From contig JBOHCT010000013.1 of NCBI GenBank assembly GCA_050699055.1, forward strand, positions 1 through 38,064: a stretch of 38,064 bases of DNA, in the 5' to 3' direction. The stretch comes from JBOHCT01 sp050699055. Its GTDB lineage: Bacteria > Actinomycetota > Actinomycetes > Streptosporangiales > JBOHCT01. How positions within the stretch are numbered: position 1 is the first letter of the stretch; each line of letters starts with the position of its first letter. Below are positions 31,732 to 38,064 of the stretch, one piece after another. A program made the translations under genes and the position numbers. Under the pieces are notes generated by a model that worked only from the letters and a program-made list of their open reading frames with translations, was not told the origin of the DNA and did not search any database.

Positions 31732-32988
31732 CTATTTGAGACGCCCTCTGGTGGGAAGGCGCTCGGCGACTAGGTCCCATACGACGTCCGCGAGGGCCTC
31801 CTTGGGCCCGAGCGCGATCTCACGGGACGCTCCGTCCGCGGCGAGGACGACCGCCGCGTTGTCGGGCGACTCGAATCCGAGGCCCTCGCCCACGCGGTTG
31901 ACCACGAGGAGGTCACAGCCCTTGCGGGCGAGCTTGGTCCTCCCCGCCGCGGCTATGACACTGGGCTCACCCGTCTCGGCCGCGAAGCCCACGACCACCT
32001 GGCCGGCGCGGGATCTTGCCGAGGAGACCTCGGCGAGGATGTCAGGCGTCTGGACCAGCGCGATCGGCTCTGGCCTTCGGTCGGACTTCTTGATCTTCGT
32101 GGCCGCCGCCCGCTCGGGACGGAAATCGGCCACGGCCGCCGCCATGACGACGGCGTCGGCGTCGCGGGCCTGCTCGAGAACCGCCGTACGCATGTCCTCG
32201 GTGGACGTGACGTGGATCACTTTGGACCCGGCGGGGTCGGGCAGGGAGACACCGGCGGCGATGACGACGACCTCGGCCCCTCTGGCGACGGCGGTCCGCC
32301 CGAGCGCGTAGCCCTGCCGGCCTGACGACCGGTTACCGAGGAAACGGACTGGGTCGAGGTACTCGCGGGTACCCCCCGCCGTCACGACGACGCGGCGCTG
32401 CGTGAGGTCGGACCGGAGGCCCTGAGTCCCGCGGGCGAGGACCTTGCGGGCCACCTCGAACAGTTCGGGCGGCTCGGGAAGGCGACCCGTCCCCGAGTCG
32501 GGGCCAGTGAGCCGCCCGACCGCCGGCTCCATCACCACCGCCCCCCGGGCGCGCAGCGTCTCGACGTTGTCCCTGGTCGCGGGATGCTCCCACATCTCCG
32601 TGTGCATCGCAGGCGCGTAGACGACCGGGCACCTGGCGGTGAGTAGCGTGGATGTGAGGAGGTCGTCGGCGCGGCCGTGTGCCGCCTTGGCGAGCAGGTC
32701 GGCGGTCGCCGGGGCGACGAGGAGCAGATCGGTCTCGCGGCCCAGGCGGACGTGCGGGACCTCGTGAACGTCAGACCAGACGTCGCTGCGTACGGGGTGG
32801 CCGGAGAGGGCGGACCAGCTGGCCTCGCCGACGAAGCGCAACGCGTCGGCCGTGGGGACGACGCGGACGTCATGGTCGGACTCGATCAGCAGCCGAAGGA
32901 GCTGACAGGACTTGTAGGCCGCGATGCCGGCTCCTACGCCGAGAACGACGCGCGGGCGAGCCCCAGCTACCGACATTGCTGCCGACAT
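31732..32988 (-). CDS. coaBC: Bifunctional phosphopantothenoylcysteine decarboxylase / phosphopantothenate-cysteine ligase
   Basis: CoaBC adds cysteine to phosphopantothenate and then decarboxylates the product, two steps of coenzyme A synthesis. The 418-residue fusion has the FMN-binding decarboxylase half first (about 1-190), with GVGAGIAAYKSCQLLRLL, the His of VPHVRLG and the PAMHTEMWEHPA motif. The ligase half (about 195-418) has VVVTAGGTREYLDPVRFLGN and the KIKK element of the dimer. ATG 32988 follows GAGG at 5 nt. It lies 11 bp after rpoZ, consistent with one operon. Confidence 0.95.
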   Translation of the reverse strand: MSAAMSVAGARPRVVLGVGAGIAAYKSCQLLRLLIESDHDVRVVPTADALRFVGEASWSALSGHPVRSDVWSDVHEVPHVRLGRETDLLLVAPATADLLAKAAHGRADDLLTSTLLTARCPVVYAPAMHTEMWEHPATRDNVETLRARGAVVMEPAVGRLTGPDSGTGRLPEPPELFEVARKVLARGTQGLRSDLTQRRVVVTAGGTREYLDPVRFLGNRSSGRQGYALGRTAVARGAEVVVIAAGVSLPDPAGSKVIHVTSTEDMRTAVLEQARDADAVVMAAAVADFRPERAAATKIKKSDRRPEPIALVQTPDILAEVSSARSRAGQVVVGFAAETGEPSVIAAAGRTKLARKGCDLLVVNRVGEGLGFESPDNAAVVLAADGASREIALGPKEALADVVWDLVAERLPTRGRLK

Positions 32989-32999
32989 CCGAGCCTCGG

Positions 33000-33299
33000 C
33001 TAAGAGGCCCGGTCGGCCGGCCCTCCGGGCTGCGGAGGAGGATCGATCGGCTCAGCGTTGAGCAGGCCCTCGTCGATCTCGCGGAGCGCGATGGACAGCG
33101 GCTTCTCATGGACGTGGGTCTCCACCAGGGGTCCGACGTACTCGAGCAAGCCCTCGCCCAGCTGCGCGTAATAGGCGTTGATCTGGCGTGCGCGCTTGGC
33201 GGACCAGATCACCAGCTTGTACTTGCTGTCCGTGACCTGGAGGAGGTCGTCGATCGGCGGGTTGGTGATGCCTTCGGCCTGCGGAACGGTGCCGTCCAC
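33000..33299 (-). CDS. rpoZ: DNA-directed RNA polymerase omega subunit
   Basis: Omega assists folding and assembly of the beta-prime subunit. The 99-residue protein has the conserved TNPPIDDLLQVTDSKYKLVI and AKRARQINAYYAQLGEGLL helices, and a Pro/Gly-rich C-terminal tail slightly longer than in most homologues. The GTG 33299 start has its nearest purine-rich sequence (GGGGA) about 12 nt away, so the ribosome-binding site is not ideal. It lies 40 bp after gmk and 11 bp before coaBC. Confidence 0.94.
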   Translation of the reverse strand: MDGTVPQAEGITNPPIDDLLQVTDSKYKLVIWSAKRARQINAYYAQLGEGLLEYVGPLVETHVHEKPLSIALREIDEGLLNAEPIDPPPQPGGPADRAS

Positions 33300-33339
33300 G
33301 GTGAGCTTTTCCCCTCCTCATGACAGACAGGGACGGTGG

Positions 33340-33945
33340 TCAGGAGCATGCCCCGACCCCCAGCAAGGGTAGCAGTTTGTCGCAGACGTCCTGGACCGAT
33401 GTGTTCACGAGAGTGACGTCGAACTCGCGCTCGGCGGCCAGCTCGGTCCTCGCGGTCGCGAGCCGGCGTTCGATGAGGGCCGGCTCCTCGGTGGCCCGAC
33501 CGGTGAGCCTGCGCACCAGCTCCTCCCACGACGGAGGCGTGAGAAAGACGAGCAGCGCTTCAGGAACGTGGGCGCGGACCTGACGGGCACCCTGCAGGTC
33601 GAGCTCGAGCAGGGTCGGTACACCGGCAGCCAGCCGTTCGAAGACCGGCCCACGGGGGGTTCCGTAACGGTTGCCGGCGAACGCGGCCCACTCGAGCAGC
33701 TCATCGCGTGCGACAAGCTCGTCGAAGCCGGCATCGTCGACGAAGAAGTAGTCGACGCCATGCCGCTCCCCCGAGCGGGGTGGACGCGTCGTCACGGACA
33801 CCGAGAGCCACACCGCGGGGTAACGGCGTCGAATCTCCGCGACCACGGTCCCCTTGCCCACCCCGGAGGGCCCGGAGAGGACGGTCAGCCGCGCGGGCTC
33901 ACGCCGTCCCCCCGGGCCCGGGGTCTCGTCAGCGGTCGCTCCCAC
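33340..33945 (-). CDS. gmk: Guanylate kinase
   Basis: Gmk converts GMP and ATP to GDP and ADP. The 201-residue protein has the P-loop LSGPSGVGKGTVV, the GMP-binding SVTTRPPRSGERHGVDYFFV, and the YGTPRGPV and LELDLQGARQVR segments. GTG 33945 overlaps mihF by 17 bp; the first 15 residues are a Gly/Pro-rich extension before the P-loop strand, which is longer than needed, but no later ATG or GTG precedes the fold. It lies in the mihF-gmk-rpoZ-coaBC run. Confidence 0.95.
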   Translation of the reverse strand: MGATADETPGPGGRREPARLTVLSGPSGVGKGTVVAEIRRRYPAVWLSVSVTTRPPRSGERHGVDYFFVDDAGFDELVARDELLEWAAFAGNRYGTPRGPVFERLAAGVPTLLELDLQGARQVRAHVPEALLVFLTPPSWEELVRRLTGRATEEPALIERRLATARTELAAEREFDVTLVNTSVQDVCDKLLPLLGVGACS

Positions 33946-34255
33946 TACCGAACTCTTGCTCCAGTGCGGCCCGCTGGTTGGCGCCGAGCCCTCGGACACG
34001 CCGGGACTCGGCGATGCCGAGACGGTCCATGATCTGTCGTGCACGTACCTTGCCCACGCCGGGAAGTGACTCGAGCAGGGCCGAGACCTTCATCTTGCCG
34101 ATGATGTCGTTGGTCTGGCCCTCCTCGAGGACCTCCGCAAGTGAAGTGTTCGAGTGCTTGAGGCGGTTCTTGACCTCGGCACGCTGACGTCTTGCGGCGG
34201 CTGCCTTCTCGAGCGCGGCGGCACGTTGTTCAGGGGTCAGGGGCGGAAGAGCCAC
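33929..34255 (-). CDS. mihF: Actinobacterial integration host factor (mIHF)
   Basis: mIHF is the nucleoid-associated DNA-binding protein of actinobacteria, unrelated in fold to IHF of E. coli; it bends and compacts DNA and is needed for growth in mycobacteria. The 108-residue product starts MALPPLTPEQRAAALEKAA, with the conserved NRLKHSNTSLAEVL and a helix-hairpin-helix-like LLESLPGVGKVRARQIMDRL segment that contacts DNA, then RRVRGLGANQRAAL. The GTG 34255 start follows GAGG. A promoter is visible 53 bp upstream. It begins the block mihF-gmk-rpoZ-coaBC. Confidence 0.95.
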   Translation of the reverse strand: MALPPLTPEQRAAALEKAAAARRQRAEVKNRLKHSNTSLAEVLEEGQTNDIIGKMKVSALLESLPGVGKVRARQIMDRLGIAESRRVRGLGANQRAALEQEFGSGSDR

Positions 34256-34307
34256 GCCGGTTCACCTCGGTTTTCCAACTCGTGCCTACGAACTCGGACG
34301 GGAGGGG

Positions 34308-34337
34308 AACCTAGCGACTCCAGGGCCCTTCCGGCAA
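34308..34337 (-). promoter_or_regulatory. mihF promoter
   Basis: TTGCCG (34337-34332) and TAGGTT (34313-34308) on the minus strand are separated by 18 bp, about 53 bp before the mihF start. The palindrome GTGTC/GACAC (about 34355-34372) lies just upstream and could be an operator. This promoter fits the 169-bp gap between pyrF and mihF. Confidence 0.55.
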
Positions 34338-34424
34338 CGCAAGACGCATGATTGGGTGTCATGAAGTCGACACTTTGCCATCGTTTGACTTATTCGAGAC
34401 CTTTTTCGGGCCCCCCATAGCCTT

Positions 34425-35135
34425 TCACCTCCGCAACTCGGCGGCCATCTCGCCCGCGGCCGCGCCAGGGTCGGCGGCGTCCGTGATCGGGCGACCGATG
34501 ACGAGCAGATCGGCGCCGGCGGCGAGCGTCTCGCTGGGGGGCGCGACCCTGCGCTGATCGTGTGACGCGTACCCGGCTGGCCGCACGCCCGGAGTGAGCA
34601 ACCTCACCTCCGGGCCGACCTCCGCACGCACGGCCGCGACCTCGCGCGGCGAGCACACCACCGCACGCGCCCCCGCGGAAACGGCCAGAACGGCCCGTCG
34701 CAGGACGACGTCCAACGGTGGGGTCGTCACACCAGATGCCACCAGATCGTCCCCTGACAGCGACGTGAGGACCGTCACGGCGGTAATCCTGGTCGACGGA
34801 CCCGCGCAGTCAACGGCGGCGCGGATCATCGCGGCGCCACCGGCCGCGTGGACGGTCAGGTACGCGGGCTCCAGAGCGGACACGGCACGCGCCGCCTCGG
34901 CGACAGTCGCGGGGATGTCGTGGAGCTTCAGGTCGAGGAACACGCGCCCGGCGCCGGCCGACCGCACGGAGTCGACCGCCTCCTGGCCGTATCTGAGGTA
35001 CAGACCAAGCCCCACCTTGACCGCGCTGACGTGGGGCGCGACACGGCGGGTCCAGCGGATCGCCGTGTCGAGGTCGGGGGCGTCCAACGCGACGGCGATG
35101 GGCGCGACATCGACGACATCATCGGCTCCGGTCAC
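34425..35135 (-). CDS. pyrF: Orotidine 5'-phosphate decarboxylase
   Basis: PyrF decarboxylates OMP to UMP, the last step of pyrimidine synthesis. The 236-residue TIM barrel has the catalytic DLKLHDIP motif, LTVHAAGG, LTSLSGDDL and the phosphate-binding LLTPGVRP and LLVIGRPIT segments; it is the shorter (class I) type. I chose GTG 35135 because AAAGG lies 7 nt upstream; GTG 35150 would add five residues and has only GAGAG. The region before it is a 12-bp tandem repeat. Belongs to the carB-pyrK-pyrD-pyrF unit. Confidence 0.94.
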   Translation of the reverse strand: MTGADDVVDVAPIAVALDAPDLDTAIRWTRRVAPHVSAVKVGLGLYLRYGQEAVDSVRSAGAGRVFLDLKLHDIPATVAEAARAVSALEPAYLTVHAAGGAAMIRAAVDCAGPSTRITAVTVLTSLSGDDLVASGVTTPPLDVVLRRAVLAVSAGARAVVCSPREVAAVRAEVGPEVRLLTPGVRPAGYASHDQRRVAPPSETLAAGADLLVIGRPITDAADPGAAAGEMAAELRR

Positions 35136-35154
35136 AGTGACACCTTTCACACGG

Positions 35155-35202
35155 CTCTCACAGCCCCTCTCACAGCCCCTCTCACAGCCGCTCTCACAGG
35201 GG
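35155..35202. repeat. 12-bp tandem repeat at the pyrD-pyrF junction
   Basis: Four copies of a 12-bp unit (plus strand ctctcacagccc, the last diverged) cover the pyrD stop codon and the gap before pyrF. On the minus strand each unit carries GTGA, the kind of stop/start overlap used in this operon, next to a purine-rich GAGAGG. It may be an expanded junction. Confidence 0.8.
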
Positions 35203-36123
35203 CTTGTGGGCGAGCCCGATCACGTCGGTGAGCCGCTCGACACCGCGGACCGCGAGCGCCTCCTCGAGCTCCCTCAGGACCCGCGGACACGCCCTGGGAT
35301 CATTGAAGACGGCCGTACCGACAGAGACGGCGCTCGCGCCAGCGAGCACGAGCTCGAACGCGTCGCGGCCGCAGGTGATGCCGCCCATGCCAAGAATCGG
35401 CACGTCCGGCATTGCCTCGTGCACCTGCCACACGCAGCGGACGGCCACCGGGCGGATCGCCGGGCCAGAGAGGCCACCGGTCTCTCCCGCGAGCACCGGA
35501 CGCATCGTCTCCGTGTCGATGGCCATGCCGAGCAGCGTGTTGATCAGGGACAGGCCGTCGGCGCCCGCTTCCACACATGAGCGCCCGACCTCGACGATGT
35601 CTGTCACGTCCGGCGACAGCTTGGCGAAGACCGGCACGTCGTACGCGGTAGTGGCGCGGACCACCCGTATGACCTCGCCCGCGGCCGCAGCGTCGCAGGC
35701 GAAGACCTGGCCGCGGTCTTCGACGTTGGGGCACGAGATGTTGACCTCGACCATCGTGATCCCCGGGACGCCGCGCAGCCGGCGCGCCAGCTCGGCGTAG
35801 TCGTCGACGCTACCGGCCGCGATCGAGACCACCACTCGCGCGCCGCGCGAGACCAGCCAGGGCAGGTCGCGTCCGACGAACGCGTCGATCCCCGGCCCCT
35901 GCAGGCCGATCGCGTTGAGCATGCCGCTGGGTGTCTCGGCCATCCGCGGGGTCGGGCGTCCGGCACGCGGGCCGAGCATGACCGACTTCGTCACGACGGC
36001 ACCCAGCAGGGAGGGGTCGAAGAACTGCGCGAGCTCGCGTCCCGCGGCCGCGCACCCCGACGCGGTCAGGACGGGGTTCGGGAGATCGACCCAGGCCAGC
36101 TTGGCGCGCATATCAGTGCTCAC
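35194..36123 (-). CDS. pyrD: Dihydroorotate dehydrogenase, class 1B catalytic subunit
   Basis: PyrD oxidises dihydroorotate to orotate. The 309-residue FMN protein has NPVLTASGCAAAGREL, the active-site-loop VEVNISCPNVEDRG with the catalytic cysteine, the NTLLGMAIDTE segment and PILGMGGITCGRDAFELVLAGA for FMN phosphate. The cysteine base marks it as class 1B, which needs PyrK, encoded directly upstream. GTG 36123 overlaps the pyrK stop as GTGA; ATG 36111 in frame would be four codons later. Its stop codon lies inside a tandem repeat. Confidence 0.96.
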   Translation of the reverse strand: MSTDMRAKLAWVDLPNPVLTASGCAAAGRELAQFFDPSLLGAVVTKSVMLGPRAGRPTPRMAETPSGMLNAIGLQGPGIDAFVGRDLPWLVSRGARVVVSIAAGSVDDYAELARRLRGVPGITMVEVNISCPNVEDRGQVFACDAAAAGEVIRVVRATTAYDVPVFAKLSPDVTDIVEVGRSCVEAGADGLSLINTLLGMAIDTETMRPVLAGETGGLSGPAIRPVAVRCVWQVHEAMPDVPILGMGGITCGRDAFELVLAGASAVSVGTAVFNDPRACPRVLRELEEALAVRGVERLTDVIGLAHKPL

Positions 36124-36977
36124 GGCCGCGCTCCCCCCGCCCCGATCGCGTCCTCCGGAATCGTGCCGATGCGGTCCCACCGCACCCGGTCGCCGCGGAA
36201 CACGGGACCTTCGACGCACGAGCGCACCATGCGCGTCACGCTGTCGCGCCCGACGACCGGCAGGACACAGGTCATGCACACGCCGAAGCCGCACGCCATC
36301 GACTCTTCGACCGCGACCTGCGAGGGCAACCCGCGGTCAGAGGCGATAGCGGCCACCGCGCGCAGCATGGGCATCGGTCCGCACGCGTACACGGCGTCGG
36401 CCTCGGTGTCTACGAGCACGCGAGGCAGGACGTCGATCACCCGCCCCGCCACGCCGAGGGTGCCGTCCTCGGTGGTGAGGGTCGCCGAGTCGGACGTCCT
36501 GGCCGCGCGCCGCTCTCCGAAGACTCGATCCGCGGTCCGTGCGCCCAGGACGAAGTCGACCCTGCACCCCCGCCCGCGGAGCATCTCGGCGAGCGGAAAG
36601 AGCGGCGCGGAGCCGTAGCCGCCGCCCACGAGCACGCAATGCACCGGCTCGCGCGGAAGGGCGAAGGGACGCCCGAGCGGACCCACCACATCGAGGGTGT
36701 CGCCCGGCCTGCGAGTGGCGAGCCAACTCGTGCCAGGGCCGCAGACCGCGAAGACGAACTCGATGGTGCCGCCGTACATCCCGCTCGGGTCGGCCTCGTG
36801 GATGGAGAAGGCGCGGCGCAGCATCATGCTCGTGCCCGCTCCGCCGACCGCGATCGATACGAAGTGACCGGGGCGGAACTCGATGGGCACCCCCGGGGCG
36901 ACCACAGTCATCGCGCGGTAGGCCCCCACTCGGCGCAGCGTGAGCACTTGACCGCGTACCTGCCGAGGAGCCGCCAT
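36120..36977 (-). CDS. pyrK: Dihydroorotate dehydrogenase electron-transfer subunit
   Basis: PyrK carries FAD and a 2Fe-2S cluster and passes electrons from dihydroorotate dehydrogenase to NAD+. The 285-residue protein has the FAD-binding barrel with MLRRAFSIHEADP, the NAD domain with VLVGGGYGSAPLFPLAEML and AVYACGPMPML, and the cluster cysteines in ESMACGFGVCMTCVLP and RSCVEGPVF. ATG 36977 follows GAGG at 7 nt and shares a base with the carB stop (TGATG); GTG 36980 is possible. PyrD follows by overlap. Confidence 0.94.
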   Translation of the reverse strand: MAAPRQVRGQVLTLRRVGAYRAMTVVAPGVPIEFRPGHFVSIAVGGAGTSMMLRRAFSIHEADPSGMYGGTIEFVFAVCGPGTSWLATRRPGDTLDVVGPLGRPFALPREPVHCVLVGGGYGSAPLFPLAEMLRGRGCRVDFVLGARTADRVFGERRAARTSDSATLTTEDGTLGVAGRVIDVLPRVLVDTEADAVYACGPMPMLRAVAAIASDRGLPSQVAVEESMACGFGVCMTCVLPVVGRDSVTRMVRSCVEGPVFRGDRVRWDRIGTIPEDAIGAGGARP

Positions 36978-38064
36978 CACGTCCCCTCGTGAACGATCTC
37001 GGCGTGCTCCTGCAGCGAACGCACGTCGAGCTCTCCCCGCGAGACCGCCTCGATGCCCTGAACCGCCGCGGCCAGCCCCTGCACAGTCGTGCTGCAGGGG
37101 ACATCGCGTAGCACGGCCGCGGTGCGGATCTCGTACCCGTCCAGGCGCGGGCCCGAGTGCCCGGGGACACCGAACGGCGTGTTCACGATCAGGTCGATCT
37201 CGCCGTCGAGGATGCGCTGGACGATCGTCGGCTCGCCGTCCGGACCGGGACCGAGGCTGTGCTTGCGGACCACCTTCGCCACGACCCCGTGACGCCGCAG
37301 CACCTGAGCCGTCCCCTCGGTCGCGAGAATCTCGAAGCCGAGCTCGGCCAGCCGCTTCACCGGGAACACCATCGCCCGCTTGTCCCGCCCCGCCACGGAG
37401 ACGAAGGCCCTGCCCTTGGTCGGCAGCGAACCGTACGCGGCGGCCTGGGACTTCGCGAACGCCGTCCCGAACTCCTCGTCGATCCCCATCACCTCGCCGG
37501 TCGAGCGCATCTCGGGACCGAGCACGGTGTCGACGCCGCGAAACCTGCCGAACGGCAGGACGGCCTCCTTGACCGCGAGGGGCGCGTCCAGCGGGAGGCT
37601 GCCTCCGTCGCCGACCGACGGCAGCATGCCCACGCCCCGCAGGTCCGCGATCGTCGCCCCGAGCATGACCCGCGCGGCGGCCTTCGCGAGGGGCACGGCC
37701 GTCGCCTTGGACACGAACGGCACCGTGCGCGACGCGCGTGGGTTGGCCTCGAGCACGTACAGCACGCCGCCGGCGAGCGCGTACTGGACGTTGAGCAACC
37801 CCAGCACCCCCACGGCGCGCGCGATGGCCCAGGTCGCCTGACGAACCCGCTCGAGGTCGCCCGCGGCGAGGGTGATGGGGGGAAGCGCGCAGGCGGAGTC
37901 GCCGGAGTGGATACCGGCCTCCTCGATGTGTTCCATCACCCCGCCGAGATACAGCTCGTCGCCGTCGTACAGCGCGTCGACGTCGAGCTCGATCGCGTCG
38001 TCGAGGAACCTGTCGACGAGGACCGGGTGCTCGGGACTGGCCTGGGTCGCGCGCTCGATGTAAG
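36977..38064 (-). CDS. carB: Carbamoyl-phosphate synthase large chain, C-terminal part (runs off the right edge)
   Basis: CarB makes carbamoyl phosphate for pyrimidine and arginine synthesis from bicarbonate, ATP and ammonia supplied by CarA. The window holds about the last 361 residues. GGVMEHIEEAGIHSGDSAC ends the second ATP-grasp active site, VLEANPRASRTVPFVSKAT follows, and the C-terminal allosteric MGS-like domain carries VNTPFG, PGHSGPRLDGYEIRTAAV and the usual end. The frame stays open to the window edge. Its stop overlaps pyrK, so it heads the pyrimidine unit here. Confidence 0.96.
   Translation of the reverse strand, partial: YIERATQASPEHPVLVDRFLDDAIELDVDALYDGDELYLGGVMEHIEEAGIHSGDSACALPPITLAAGDLERVRQATWAIARAVGVLGLLNVQYALAGGVLYVLEANPRASRTVPFVSKATAVPLAKAAARVMLGATIADLRGVGMLPSVGDGGSLPLDAPLAVKEAVLPFGRFRGVDTVLGPEMRSTGEVMGIDEEFGTAFAKSQAAAYGSLPTKGRAFVSVAGRDKRAMVFPVKRLAELGFEILATEGTAQVLRRHGVVAKVVRKHSLGPGPDGEPTIVQRILDGEIDLIVNTPFGVPGHSGPRLDGYEIRTAAVLRDVPCSTTVQGLAAAVQGIEAVSRGELDVRSLQEHAEIVHEGT

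Noticed and set aside
1..38064. tRNA or rRNA genes, CRISPR arrays, IS elements, phage genes or toxin-antitoxin pairs
   Set aside because: I saw no sequence that supports any of these in either strand of the window.

Overview
The window is high-GC actinobacterial chromosome. The evidence is GTG/TTG starts, dense 4-bp stop/start overlaps, an actinobacterial integration host factor (mIHF) gene beside gmk and rpoZ, a helicase-degenerate PriA, and a fused RibBA in a ribDE-ribBA-ribH operon behind an FMN riboswitch. An actinomycete of the Streptosporangiales type is plausible, but I cannot fix the genus from sequence alone. I see no tRNA, rRNA, IS element, phage gene or CRISPR array.

Right part (18.9-38.1 kb, all minus strand) is a long core-metabolism run. 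It reads carB (partial)-pyrK-pyrD-pyrF (pyrimidine synthesis), mihF-gmk-rpoZ-coaBC, metK, priA, def-fmt-rsmB-rpe, then the FMN riboswitch with ribD-ribE-ribBA-ribH, then hisG and a PH-domain membrane protein. Genes overlap or nearly touch within blocks. Visible breaks lie before mihF (promoter), before metK (promoter and structured leader), after metK and priA (a dispersed intergenic repeat), and before ribD (riboswitch).

Middle part (14.5-18.7 kb, minus) is a five-gene set: MoxR/CoxD ATPase, CoxE-like VWA protein, XdhC, MocA-like nucleotidyltransferase and an SRPBCC protein. This is the maturation kit of xanthine-dehydrogenase/CO-dehydrogenase-family molybdenum hydroxylases, but no hydroxylase subunit lies in the window. 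A perfect 21-bp inverted repeat separates it from the his operon.

Left-centre (4.4-14.5 kb, plus) carries accessory genes: SDR dehydrogenase, DUF2877 protein, aldose-1-epimerase-like protein, DUF6986 aldolase-fold protein, DUF2795 protein, short-type transketolase, protein-L-isoaspartate methyltransferase, two small membrane proteins and a phytoene-desaturase-like FAD oxidoreductase. Divergent from the SDR on the minus strand are a CaiB/BaiF CoA-transferase and a class II aldolase. Together they suggest a carbohydrate or carboxylic-acid catabolic neighbourhood of unknown substrate.

Left edge (1-2.1 kb, minus) holds a prepilin-type peptidase, aroC and the start of aroK, overlapping by ATGA. 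The structure most worth a second look is non-coding: a repeat family with a 19-bp core found four times between genes of the core run, the 21-bp inverted repeat at 18.8 kb, and tandem repeats (mostly 12-bp units) that recur at gene starts and gene junctions.
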